Source of the DNA: Chelatococcus asaccharovorans
GTDB lineage: Bacteria; Pseudomonadota; Alphaproteobacteria; Rhizobiales; Beijerinckiaceae
Direction of reading: 5' to 3'
Length of the DNA stretch: 64,000 bases
Assembly: GCF_003201475.1 (NCBI RefSeq)
Contig: NZ_QJJK01000007.1
Span: 310,001 to 374,000 of the forward strand
Shown here in pieces: positions 44,958-53,142 of the stretch (its first letter is position 1; each line of letters begins with the position of its first letter). The notes beneath the pieces were generated by a model. It saw only the letters and a list, made by a program, of their open reading frames with translations, was not told the DNA's origin and did not search any database. The position numbers and the translations under genes were made by a program.

Positions 44958-46649
44958 ATGTCTGAGGCGACGGCATCAATGGCTACCGCGCTGAGCGGAT
45001 ACGAACTGCTGGCTGATCCCCAGCTCAACAAGGGCACCGCCTTTTCCGAGGAAGAGCGCGACGCCTTCCATCTGCACGGATTGCTGCCGCCGCATGTCTC
45101 GACCCTGGACGAGCAGATCTCCCGCGCCCTCCAGTCGCTGCGCCAGTTCGAGACCGATCTCGAGCGCTATGCCTTCCTGCGCGAGTTGCAGGACACCAAC
45201 GAGACCCTGTTCTACGCGACGCTGGTCGGGAACCTGGAAGAGCTGCTGCCCATCGTCTACACGCCGACCGTCGGTGCCGGCTGTCAGCAGTTCAGCCGCC
45301 TTTATCACAAGCCGCGTGGGCTCTTCCTCAGCATTCCCCACATGTCGCGGCTCGACCAGATCTTCGCGCAACCGCGCTTCGACGTGGTGGAGGCGATCGT
45401 CGTGACCGATGGCGAGCGCATCCTGGGGCTGGGTGACCAGGGGGCGGGCGGCATGGGCATCCCCATCGGCAAGCTCGCGCTCTACGCCGGCTGCGGCGGC
45501 CTGCATCCCGCGACCACCCTGCCGATCCTGCTCGATGTCGGGACCGACAATGCCGACTGCCTCGCCGACCCGCTCTATGTGGGGTGGCGTCACGAGCGGG
45601 TCGGGGGCCAGGCGTATGACGACTTCATCGAGGCCTTCGTCTCCGCCGTCATCCGGCGCTGGCCCAAGGTCCTTCTGCAATGGGAGGATTTCGCCAAGAG
45701 CAATGCGACGCGCCTGCTGGAGCGCTATCGCGACCGGCTCTGCACCTTCAACGATGATGTCCAGGGCACGGCAGCCGTGGCGACCGGCACCTTGCTGGCG
45801 GCCATCAATGTCACCGGCGTGCCACTGACCGAGCAGCGGGTGGCGGTGTTCGGTGCCGGCTCGGCCGGCTGCGGAATCGCCGGCCTGATCCGCTCTGCCA
45901 TGCGCGAGGCCGGCCTGTCGGAAAGCGAGGCGACACAGCGCTTCTTCATGATCGATCGTGACGGGCTGCTGATGGACGGCATGTCCGGCCTGGCGCCATT
46001 CCAGACCCCCTTCGTGCAGAGCAGGCGGGCCATCGAAGGCTGGACGCTCGAACATCCCGACAGGATTGCGCTCCTGGACGTGGTGCGCAATGCCCGGCCG
46101 ACCGTGCTGATCGGTGTCTCCGGCTTGGCGGGCGCCTTCGGCGAGCCGGTGGTCCGCGCCATGGCCGAGTGCAACGACCGGCCGGTGATCTTTCCGCTGT
46201 CGAATCCGACCTCGCGCGCAGAGGCGACGCCGGCGGATATCGAGGCTTGGACCGGCGGGCGGGCTTTGGTGGGCGTCGGCAGCCCGTTTCCCCCGCTCCT
46301 GCGCGACGGCACCCGCTTCAAGGTGGACCAGACCAACAATTCCTATATCTTTCCCGGCGTTGGCCTCGGCGTTCTGGCGGTCGGCGCGCGCCGCGTGACG
46401 GACGGCATGTTCATGGCGGCGGCGAAGGCGCTGGCCGATGCGTCGCCGGCGCGCAACAACCCGAAGCACAATCTCCTGCCTCCGGTGAGCGCCCTGCGCG
46501 ACGTCGCGGCAGACGTCGCCCTCGCGGTCGCGATGCAGGCGCACCGGGAAGGCGCCGCCCCCGACGTCGCGGTCGATCAGATCCAGCAGCGCCTGCGCGC
46601 CAAGGTCTGGACGCCGCGTTACGTCCCGCTCACCGCAATGGCGCGGTAA
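44958..46649 (+). CDS. NAD-type malic enzyme (malic/malolactic family)
   Basis: A 563-residue malic enzyme of the MaeA/SfcA size class, converting malate to pyruvate and CO2, or to lactate in malolactic relatives. Catalytic Tyr is in VYTPTVGAGCQQFSRLYHKP, Lys in GIPIGKLALYAGCGGLHPAT, metal ligands in LQWEDFAKSNATRLL and FNDDVQGTAAVA. The NAD fold is RVAVFGAGSAGCGIAGLI. It starts 11 bases after the CocE gene with a GGAGAG ribosome binding site. Beside a D-lactate dehydrogenase, malolactic activity deserves consideration, but the sequence does not decide it. Confidence 0.93.
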   Translation: MSEATASMATALSGYELLADPQLNKGTAFSEEERDAFHLHGLLPPHVSTLDEQISRALQSLRQFETDLERYAFLRELQDTNETLFYATLVGNLEELLPIVYTPTVGAGCQQFSRLYHKPRGLFLSIPHMSRLDQIFAQPRFDVVEAIVVTDGERILGLGDQGAGGMGIPIGKLALYAGCGGLHPATTLPILLDVGTDNADCLADPLYVGWRHERVGGQAYDDFIEAFVSAVIRRWPKVLLQWEDFAKSNATRLLERYRDRLCTFNDDVQGTAAVATGTLLAAINVTGVPLTEQRVAVFGAGSAGCGIAGLIRSAMREAGLSESEATQRFFMIDRDGLLMDGMSGLAPFQTPFVQSRRAIEGWTLEHPDRIALLDVVRNARPTVLIGVSGLAGAFGEPVVRAMAECNDRPVIFPLSNPTSRAEATPADIEAWTGGRALVGVGSPFPPLLRDGTRFKVDQTNNSYIFPGVGLGVLAVGARRVTDGMFMAAAKALADASPARNNPKHNLLPPVSALRDVAADVALAVAMQAHREGAAPDVAVDQIQQRLRAKVWTPRYVPLTAMAR

Positions 46650-46741
46650 ACGCCTGCAACGGCGCCGGTTCTTTCAGCTATGGAGCGGGCGGTCGTTTCG
46701 CCCGCCGCGGCCCTTCGGGGCTGGTTTCACGCGACGGGCGG

Positions 46742-48211
46742 TCACCGCTCCGCGCCGATCCGCCGGAGATAGGGGACGAGTTCCTGCCAGTCCGCATCCT
46801 CCACCTGGGCTGCGAGGTAGCCGTCCGGCCGGACCAGCGAAAGGAAAGCTCCGCCGTCGGACGGACGCGACGCTGCCGCCACGAGCCGGGGAAAGCGCGC
46901 GGCGAGTTCGGCCGCGCCGCTTCCGCCGCAGGCGGTGAACAGCGGCGCGTCGCCCGCGCCGAACGGCGTGTCGCCCGCCACCGGCGCGACCCGCGCGCCG
47001 GCCTTCGCTTCGCCCTGGAAGGGGCCGTTGAGCGGGCTGTCGGGATAGCCGATGGAGACTTCCGCCATCAGCCCCGTGATGGTCCGCTGCACCGGCGACA
47101 GCCCCATCAGGACATGGGCGACGAAGTCGCGGACGTGCTGCAGCGTGTGGTCCGCCAGGGTGCCGATCCGCGTCATGCGCCCCGAAGCCGCGATCACCAG
47201 CGCGCCGACCGGGCGGCGTTCCAGGTCATAGCTATCGAGCAGCGCCGGCGCGCCGGCGAGGCCGCGGATCACGAGGGCCAGTTTCCACGCCAGATTGATG
47301 GCGTCCTGCATGCCGGTATTCATGCCCTGTCCGCCGGCCGGGCTGTGGACGTGAGCCGCATCGCCGGCGAGGAAGACCCGCCCGGACCGATAGTTCTCCA
47401 CCTGCCGCTCGTTGATGCGGAAGGCACTGACCCATTCCGTCCCGGTGAGTGTGATGCCGCCGGGGCCGCGGGCGTCAATCATCGTCTGGAACGCCTGCTG
47501 GTCCAGCGCGACGGGCGGCGTTTCGGTCGAGGGGCCGAGACTGGTGATGATGCGTGCGCGGTCGGGCGCCATGGGGAAGAACAGCAGCGGCCCGTCCTCA
47601 TGCCAGAAGATGGCCATCTGCGAGGAGGGGAAGGGGTATCCGCTGAGGTGAAAATCACCCTGCGTCCAGTCGAGGCCGAGGGTGTCACCCTGGAAGTCGA
47701 GGCCGAGCTGATGGCGCACCACGCTATGCGCGCCGTCGCAGGCCACCAGATAGGCATAGGGCTCGGTGCGCTCCGTGCCGTCGGGCTCCCGCAGGTGGGC
47801 GGAGAGGCCATCCTCGTCCTGCTCGAAACCGAGAAGCTCGACGCCGAGCTCCGGCGTGACGCCGTCAGCGGCGAGGTGACGCCGCAACACGGCTTCGGTG
47901 TCGTACTGCGGCACCATCAGCGCAAACGGATAGGGTGAGGGGACGTGTTCGAGCGACAGCGAGGCCACCGGACGACCTCCCGACAGGATGTTGGCGATGG
48001 TGACCTTGTTGCCCATGGCGAGGATGTCCGCCGCCGCCCCGGAGCGGTCGAGCAGCTCCAGCGTGCGCGGCCACACCGCGACGGCCCGAGCCGTGTGGGC
48101 CGCCTCGGGAATCTTGTCGATGATCCGCACCGGGACGCCGTAGCGGGCCAGTTCCAAGGCCATTGTCAGGCCTACCGGCCCCGCGCCGGCGACGAGCACC
48201 TGTTCCTTCAT
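46742..48211 (-). CDS. FAD-dependent aromatic-type monooxygenase (class A)
   Basis: A 489-residue flavoprotein monooxygenase of the PHBH fold. The FAD-binding GxGxxG is in VLVAGAGPVGLTMALELA, the DG motif in LVACDGAHSVVRHQLGLDF and the GD motif in VFLAGDAAHVHSPAGGQGMN. The C-terminal thioredoxin-like extension of phenol-hydroxylase relatives is short here. Such enzymes hydroxylate phenols with NADPH and oxygen. It follows the cupin gene on the same strand. Beside UbiD and PadC it fits an aromatic degradation block. Confidence 0.92.
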   Translation of the reverse strand: MKEQVLVAGAGPVGLTMALELARYGVPVRIIDKIPEAAHTARAVAVWPRTLELLDRSGAAADILAMGNKVTIANILSGGRPVASLSLEHVPSPYPFALMVPQYDTEAVLRRHLAADGVTPELGVELLGFEQDEDGLSAHLREPDGTERTEPYAYLVACDGAHSVVRHQLGLDFQGDTLGLDWTQGDFHLSGYPFPSSQMAIFWHEDGPLLFFPMAPDRARIITSLGPSTETPPVALDQQAFQTMIDARGPGGITLTGTEWVSAFRINERQVENYRSGRVFLAGDAAHVHSPAGGQGMNTGMQDAINLAWKLALVIRGLAGAPALLDSYDLERRPVGALVIAASGRMTRIGTLADHTLQHVRDFVAHVLMGLSPVQRTITGLMAEVSIGYPDSPLNGPFQGEAKAGARVAPVAGDTPFGAGDAPLFTACGGSGAAELAARFPRLVAAASRPSDGGAFLSLVRPDGYLAAQVEDADWQELVPYLRRIGAER

Positions 48212-48302
48212 CCTGTCCTCCCCCTGATGTCGTGCTTCGGCCCGCCCCGCGGGATGAGCCTCTCGATCCTGCGTCGATGGCCGCGGTGCCGATGCGGCCG
48301 CC

Positions 48303-48785
48303 TTATGCCGTGGGCTGGTCGTTGCTGTTGACGGGCGGCCCCAGGAACTCCACGTGCCACTTCAGCCCGAAGGCATTGAGCGCCGCCTGGTCGGGGATGC
48401 CGTTGTGCATCACGCCGGCCAACTCGGTGAAGAAGGCAGCCGCATCAAGCGCCGGGGCCATGAGGATGTACTGGCGCGCGGGCTTGTCGGTCACGTTGCA
48501 GAAGCCGTGCTCGACCCCGCCGGGAATGCTGACCACGTCACCCGCCTCGGCATAGAAGCGCCGCCCATCCGCCTCATAGAGATACCGGCCCTCGATGACG
48601 CGGAAGATCTCCGCTTCGCGGTGGCGATGCCGGGGGGGACCCGCGCCCGGGGCGTTGATGGTCTCGATGAAGCAGAACTCGCCCGAACTCGCCGCGGGCG
48701 GCATGCGCACAAAGAGGTCGAGCCCGATGGCGGGGATCTTGATGGGCGCCTCGGTTCCTTTCGAATGCAGGAACGATATGGGCAT
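48303..48785 (-). CDS. Cupin-domain protein
   Basis: A 160-residue single-domain cupin. The first metal-binding motif is GPPRHRHREAEIFRVIEGRY (two His and one Glu), and the second PGGVEHGFCNVTDKPARQYI. It resembles quercetin-dioxygenase-like cupins, but the function of most is unknown. An excellent ribosome binding site (AAGGAGGT) precedes the ATG at 48785. The gene lies upstream of the FAD monooxygenase and is probably co-transcribed with it. Confidence 0.88.
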   Translation of the reverse strand: MPISFLHSKGTEAPIKIPAIGLDLFVRMPPAASSGEFCFIETINAPGAGPPRHRHREAEIFRVIEGRYLYEADGRRFYAEAGDVVSIPGGVEHGFCNVTDKPARQYILMAPALDAAAFFTELAGVMHNGIPDQAALNAFGLKWHVEFLGPPVNSNDQPTA

Positions 48786-48832
48786 GGGAACCTCCTTGAG
48801 ACCGCAGTTGATGAGATGATATTGTTTTGATC

Positions 48833-49351
48833 CTAGTTCTCTTCCTCGAACAGCCAGATCTCCGCAGTAGGCTGGGGCAGACCGTCAGTGCCTTCGCGCA
48901 GGCCGAGGAAGGCGGGGATGCGTCGCTGCTGCTCGGGCGTGAGGGCGGCGACAAGAGGCTTCAGGGCGTGCGTCACCATCTTGAGGTCCTTCGCCCGCAT
49001 AGCTTCAGCATCGGCGATCCGGTCCAGGATGTCCACGAAATCGGCCGGCGGAGGTGCCTTGGCCCGCTCGACCCGGCGCTCGGCGGACAGCTTCGCCGCC
49101 GCGCGGATGGCGGCCTCCACCGGCGGCCAGAGCTTCTGCTGTTCGGGACTGAGGGTCATCACCGTCTTCAGCGCGAGAAGGCGCGCCTCGAGCACGGCCT
49201 GGGCATCCGCCGCGCTGTAGAGCTCCACGGCGGGCGGCTCCTGCGGAACGCCGGCGGACGGTACGGTCTGGGCCTGCGCTGCGGGCGCTGTGATGACGAG
49301 CGCGCCCATCAGGGTGGCGACAAGGGTGCGGTTCATGGTCGTGCGGTTCAT
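48833..49351 (-). CDS. Exported Spy/LTxxQ-motif protein
   Basis: A 172-residue periplasmic protein. It begins MNRTTMNRTLVATLMGALVI and has a signal peptide ending near APAAQAQ. The LTxxQ-type motifs are TLSPEQQKLWPPVEAAIRAA and ALTPEQQRRIPAFLGLREGT. The fold is that of Spy/CpxP periplasmic chaperones. An in-frame ATG at 49336 is an alternative start. It lies next to a second small exported protein on the same strand, so the two probably belong together. Confidence 0.85.
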   Translation of the reverse strand: MNRTTMNRTLVATLMGALVITAPAAQAQTVPSAGVPQEPPAVELYSAADAQAVLEARLLALKTVMTLSPEQQKLWPPVEAAIRAAAKLSAERRVERAKAPPPADFVDILDRIADAEAMRAKDLKMVTHALKPLVAALTPEQQRRIPAFLGLREGTDGLPQPTAEIWLFEEEN

Positions 49352-49401
49352 GGTGAAGATCTTTCTTAACCATTGGATTTGAGAGGAGACGGCCGTCGCC
49401 G

Positions 49402-49740
49402 TCACTGCCATCCGCCGCCGGGCAGCCGGCCGTGATAGGGGGTGTCGCGGCAGTGGCCCCACGGCCCGTGCCAGTAGCCGGGCGGGCAGCCATTGCCGAA
49501 GTAGCCGTAGGTGGGGGGCAGGTTGTAGACCCACCCGCCGCCCGGCACGCGGCCGGTATAGGGGGTGTGGCGGCAATGGCCCCACGGCCCGCGCCACCAG
49601 CCCGGGCCGCAGCCCTGGGCGACCGGGATCACGGTGGCGGTCGCCGGCACAGGGGGTGGGGCAAGGGGCATCGCCGAAGCCGGCAGCGCCGTCAGCGCAC
49701 CGAGCCACAAGCCGAAAATCAGTCCGAAGGTGTTTCGCAT
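49402..49740 (-). CDS. Small exported Gly/Pro/Trp-rich repeat protein (GCG_CRPN-like)
   Basis: A 112-residue secreted protein with a signal peptide (MRNTFGLIFGLWLGALTALP). After VAQGCGPG it has two near-identical repeats of about 28 residues: GCGPGWWRGPWGHCRHTPYT and GCPPGYWHGPWGHCRDTPYH, each followed by G(R)xPGGGW. This looks like the GCG_CRPN prefix-to-repeats family of unknown function, common in Hyphomicrobiales. Paired cysteines could be disulphides. The neighbouring Spy-like gene follows by 50 bases. Confidence 0.78.
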   Translation of the reverse strand: MRNTFGLIFGLWLGALTALPASAMPLAPPPVPATATVIPVAQGCGPGWWRGPWGHCRHTPYTGRVPGGGWVYNLPPTYGYFGNGCPPGYWHGPWGHCRDTPYHGRLPGGGWQ

Positions 49741-49922
49741 GGGATCACTCGCAGTGAGACGTCCCGGGCCTCGACGATCGCAGCCCGCACTATGGGCCCC
49801 TTTGCGGACCCGGGTGCCAAGGAATTATCTCCACCGCGCTGAGGGCGCATCGACAGAACTGGTGATGCGCCATGTCATCTCTCGGCGCTTCGGCATCAAA
49901 ACGGCCGCGACAACAGGCGCCC

Positions 49923-50133
49923 CGCTCGGGCTTGATCGTCGACACCCGCCTGACGGTGGCCGACGGCCATGCCGAGCGGGGCGCCGCTCCGTCGATGATC
50001 GAGCCTTGGGCCGACCGGCCCTACGCCGTCACACTGGGTGCGGACAAGGGCTATGACGCGGAGGACTTCGTCAACGAGTTGCGGTCGATGAATGTGCACC
50101 CGCACGTGGCCCAGAACACCTCGGGGCGGCGCT
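49923..50133 (+). pseudogene. DDE transposase remnant (IS5/IS1182-like)
   Basis: The frame reads SGLIVDTRLTVADGHAERGA, then PYAVTLGADKGYDAEDFVNE and VHPHVAQNTSGRRS, part of the DDE domain of IS5-group or IS1182-like transposases. The second Asp is in GADKGYD; the last conserved Glu region is missing. At 50133 the sequence changes directly into the alpA gene, so the fragment is a scar of an insertion that cut that gene. Confidence 0.7.
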
Positions 50134-50417
50134 CAGTCATCGAGCCATGCTTCGACCTCGGCGAGATTCCACACGACGCAGCGCGGCGTCAGGAAAAAGC
50201 GCTTCGGGAACTCGCCGCGCTGTTCCATCTCGTAGATCGTCGTGTCGGCGAGTGGCACGATCTTGCGGAGCTCCGGGCGACGGATCGCGCGCTTGAACAT
50301 GTCGGTAGCTGGCTGAAACCGCTTCGAGCCGCTCTCGACAGGCTCGTTGGCAGGTGGCTGCATGGCGTCTGAGGCCAAGGTCCGATCTTCTCGAGAAATC
50401 GTCTGGTCGCGTTTCAT
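50133..50417 (-). CDS. AlpA-family DNA-binding regulator (copy 3), tail cut
   Basis: A 94-residue protein starting at 50417 (MKRDQTISREDRTLASDAMQ). The AlpA HTH is KIVPLADTTIYEMEQRGEFP followed by RFFLTPRCVVWNLAEVEAWL. It has about 45 more N-terminal residues than copy 1 at 7226. Its C-terminal tail is lost, because the frame ends (LDD stop) exactly at the junction with the transposase fragment. The HTH core is complete, so DNA binding may remain. The 27.8-kb remnant is its nearest relative. Confidence 0.8.
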   Translation of the reverse strand: MKRDQTISREDRTLASDAMQPPANEPVESGSKRFQPATDMFKRAIRRPELRKIVPLADTTIYEMEQRGEFPKRFFLTPRCVVWNLAEVEAWLDD

Positions 50418-50552
50418 GTCGATCGCCTTCGATCGCTGTGGAATGACTTGCGACCACGATGACGCATGTTGCACCCGCCAATCCGGCAGGATCGTCACCG
50501 CCTGACGATCGCAATTGCGCCCTGCCGTCGGGCGGGGTGCTTCACAGCGGCG

Positions 50553-50882
50553 CTACTTGGGTGGCAGAGTTCGAACGAACGCAAGAGCTGCATCGAGGAG
50601 CCGTACAGCGAGCGCGTCATCGGCAAAGGTCTGAGGTGCGACGCGCACCCAGCCCGACATCACCCTCTCTCGCGAAACCATCGGCACGATGCCGTCAATC
50701 TCAAGAGCCCACTGATCATTGCCCTTACCGAGCCGGACAAGGACGCCATCGTCACGGGCGCCACAGAGAAGATTGCCGTGGAGCAACCACGCCCATCCGC
50801 CGAACATCGGCCGTTCGGTGAGCCCCGACGTCGGGTCGAGATGCTCTCTCAGCAACTCCTCAAGACCTGCATCTCTTGCCAT
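50553..50882 (-). CDS. TfoX N-terminal-domain protein
   Basis: A 109-residue protein matching the N-terminal domain of TfoX/Sxy: LTERPMFGGWAWLLHGNLLC, then DDGVLVRLGKGNDQWALEID and VSRERVMSGWVRVAPQTFAD. In gammaproteobacteria TfoX steers competence; single-domain proteins like this in alphaproteobacteria have no known role. The start ATG at 50882 gives the usual length. It stands alone between the alpA copy and a spacer with inverted repeats. Confidence 0.85.
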   Translation of the reverse strand: MARDAGLEELLREHLDPTSGLTERPMFGGWAWLLHGNLLCGARDDGVLVRLGKGNDQWALEIDGIVPMVSRERVMSGWVRVAPQTFADDALAVRLLDAALAFVRTLPPK

Positions 50883-51104
50883 TTACACCATCCGGACGCC
50901 CATTCGGCTCAGGTGACGACCATTGTTTCAGAAACGGTATCACAAGAGTGGATGAAGCCTATGACGATCAGAATGCGCGGCCTTCAGGTTCGGCGGCGTT
51001 GCACATCCTGATCCGGTCATCATGCCCGGCGCCCGCTGGCGCTCATGCCGGGCAATCGCTTGGGGGCGGTGTTTCCGACGCTGATGATGTTTCCAAAGGT
51101 CTCC

Positions 51105-51272
51105 TAGTGGAGCGAATTTGACATTTGAGCCCCGCCTGACATCAAGCTCCAGATCAAATGTCAAATTCAAAAGCTCCACTAAAACCATTAACTTGCTAGT
51201 GGTTCTCCTGACTCCGACATTGGCTCCCAGGCTCGTATCAGGCGGATGCAAATGTCGGAGCAGAACCACTAG
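51105..51272. repeat. Two tandem inverted repeats sharing TAGTGG ends
   Basis: First pair: TAGTGGAGCGAATTTGACAT (51105-51124, arm continues to 51128) against 51154-51181, whose reverse complement is TAGTGGAGC, four extra T, then GAATTTGACATTTGA. Second pair: 51196-51221 against 51251-51272; the arms share CTAGTGGTTCT and CTCCGACATT with a four-base difference in the middle. Both units have the plan TAGTGG...GACATT. The end of the second unit forms the stop codon of the AraC gene. They could be terminators, a small palindromic element or operators. Confidence 0.7.
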
Positions 51273-52234
51273 AACGAAATCTTCAGCGATGCCTGCCTGC
51301 GCACGTCGCTTGGCGTCACGGCGAAGCGGTGCCTGAAGGCGCGATTGAAGTTGCCGAGATCGGCAAAGCCCCACCTGTAGGCGATCTCGCCGATGGTCGC
51401 GCTGGCCTGTCCCGTGTCGGAGAGATCACGATGGGCGCAGTCCAGCCGCTTGTTGCGAATATATTCGCTGACCGTCACCTGCTCGCCGCCGAACAGGCGA
51501 TTGAGGTGGCGCGCCGAAATGCCGAGCCGTTCGGCGACGAATTCCGGCCCCAGCTCGGTGTTCGAAAGATGGCTGGATATGATGCTCTTGGCCTCGACAA
51601 GAGGCAGGACGCGTGACCGCTGCAGGCCCTTGCCGCCGCTGAATATAGCAGAGATAAGCTGCCAGCAGCGCTCTGCATCCTCCGGATTCCCGCCTGCCAT
51701 CAACCTCAGCCCGGCATTTCGCAATGCGCCCGAGAGCGTCCTCCCGGCGCCCATATGGCCGTCGATATGCACCGGCGTGCTCAACTGCCCCGCCTTGCAG
51801 TCGTCCATCAGCTTCAAGCGCGGAATGTCGATAAGTATCTGCCGCATGCCGCCCGGAAAGCCGTAAAGGAAGGGCTGCTCGGCGTCATAGATCAACACGT
51901 CGCCGGCACTTACGTTCAGGAAGCGGCTGTGCTGGTAGAAGAAGGCGCTGCCTTCGATCAGCACGCAGGCGAAGATGGAGTCCTTCGGTTGTTCGCGCAC
52001 AATCTGCGGCGTGCGCTCGACTATGTGCTGATTGCCGCGGATGTCGCTCAGCGAAAGACCCCGCACCTCGCAGCGCGTCACGCTGGCACTCAGGCCCCTA
52101 CTGTCATGGGTGGAGCAGCGGATGCCTGTAAGCGAAGAGGCGTTATAAGCTTCCCAATAGTCGATGCGCTGCCTTTCCGGCACGTCCTGCGTAGAGGCGC
52201 GCATCAGCGACGGCGAAACATCAACCATGTCCAT
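51269..52234 (-). CDS. AraC-family regulator
   Basis: A 321-residue AraC/XylS regulator. The N-terminal ~200 residues form an AraC-binding-like (ripple) domain, with FYQHSRFLNVSAGDVLIYDA resembling OruR/FeaR relatives. The C-terminal double HTH is FVAERLGISARHLNRLFGGE and IGEIAYRWGFADLGNFNRAF. The start at 52234 has GAGGGAGG just upstream. It is divergent from an isochorismatase-like gene and an MFS transporter gene, its probable targets. Its stop codon is inside a long inverted repeat. Confidence 0.92.
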   Translation of the reverse strand: MDMVDVSPSLMRASTQDVPERQRIDYWEAYNASSLTGIRCSTHDSRGLSASVTRCEVRGLSLSDIRGNQHIVERTPQIVREQPKDSIFACVLIEGSAFFYQHSRFLNVSAGDVLIYDAEQPFLYGFPGGMRQILIDIPRLKLMDDCKAGQLSTPVHIDGHMGAGRTLSGALRNAGLRLMAGGNPEDAERCWQLISAIFSGGKGLQRSRVLPLVEAKSIISSHLSNTELGPEFVAERLGISARHLNRLFGGEQVTVSEYIRNKRLDCAHRDLSDTGQASATIGEIAYRWGFADLGNFNRAFRHRFAVTPSDVRRQASLKISF

Positions 52235-52509
52235 GTCCTCCCTCTTCGTACGGCGCGCCAAAAAGCCCGCATGCCATTGGGTATAGGTACCGGTCCGACT
52301 GTCCTTTCATAGAGCGCATCTCGGGAAAATTTGTCACTGGCAGACACCGCTCTTGTCCGTTTCGGACATCGTGCGGTGAGCGGGGCACCAGGCTATGGCC
52401 AGAAAATCCGAAACTGGCCAATGTCGGTTCATTCCACCGCAACAGCGGCTCCAGTGGATCGGAGCGACGCGTGAGAACTGCTTACCGCCAATGAACTGAA
52501 AGCGTGACA

Positions 52510-53124
52510 ATGCCTGAGCATAGGGAAGAACCGTGGTTCTTCGATAAGGATCGTGCCGCCCTTCTGGTCATCGATATGCAGAAGGACTTCGTCGACGAGT
52601 GCGCGATCATGGAAGTGGCCATGGCGCGTCATCGCATCCCGGCCATGCGGCGGGTGATCGACGCGTGCCGGGTAGCCGGCGTGCCGGTCATCTATACGCG
52701 CCATGTCCTCAGTGACCGCTTCGAAGTCTCGCCGCTGGAAACCGCCTATCAGCCCAAGCTCAAGGTGACCGGCATGCGCGAGGGCAGCGAAGGCATCGAG
52801 ATCGTGCCGGAGCTGATCCCGCTGCCCGATGAGACGGTGATCACCAAGCATCGCTACGACGCCTTTCACGACACGCAGCTCGAAACAGTACTGCGCAACA
52901 TCCGCGGCGCTGGCCAGGTCGACACGGTGATCATCATCGGCACCGTCACCAGCATCTGCTGCGAGTCCACCGCCCGCGGCGCCTTCATGCGTGACTACAA
53001 GGTGGCCTTCATAAGCGACGCCAATGGCGGACTGGATGAGGCCTCGCACGATGCAACGCTCGAAATCATCGCCCGCGTATTCGGACGCGTCTTTACCACG
53101 AGCGAACTCATTGAAAATCTCTGA
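52510..53124 (+). CDS. Isochorismatase-family cysteine hydrolase
   Basis: A 204-residue cysteine hydrolase. The triad is Asp in LLVIDMQKDFVDECAIM, Lys in VITKHRYDAFHDTQLE and Cys in GTVTSICCESTARGAFMR. The pattern is closer to ureidoacrylate/N-carbamoylsarcosine amidohydrolase-type members than to the hydrolase at 7717. The ATG at 52510 or a GTG at 52504 is the start. An MFS transporter gene follows 18 bases later; together they suggest uptake and hydrolysis of an amide under the divergent AraC regulator. Confidence 0.9.
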   Translation: MPEHREEPWFFDKDRAALLVIDMQKDFVDECAIMEVAMARHRIPAMRRVIDACRVAGVPVIYTRHVLSDRFEVSPLETAYQPKLKVTGMREGSEGIEIVPELIPLPDETVITKHRYDAFHDTQLETVLRNIRGAGQVDTVIIIGTVTSICCESTARGAFMRDYKVAFISDANGGLDEASHDATLEIIARVFGRVFTTSELIENL

Positions 53125-53142
53125 TGGGGGGAAAGAACACCC

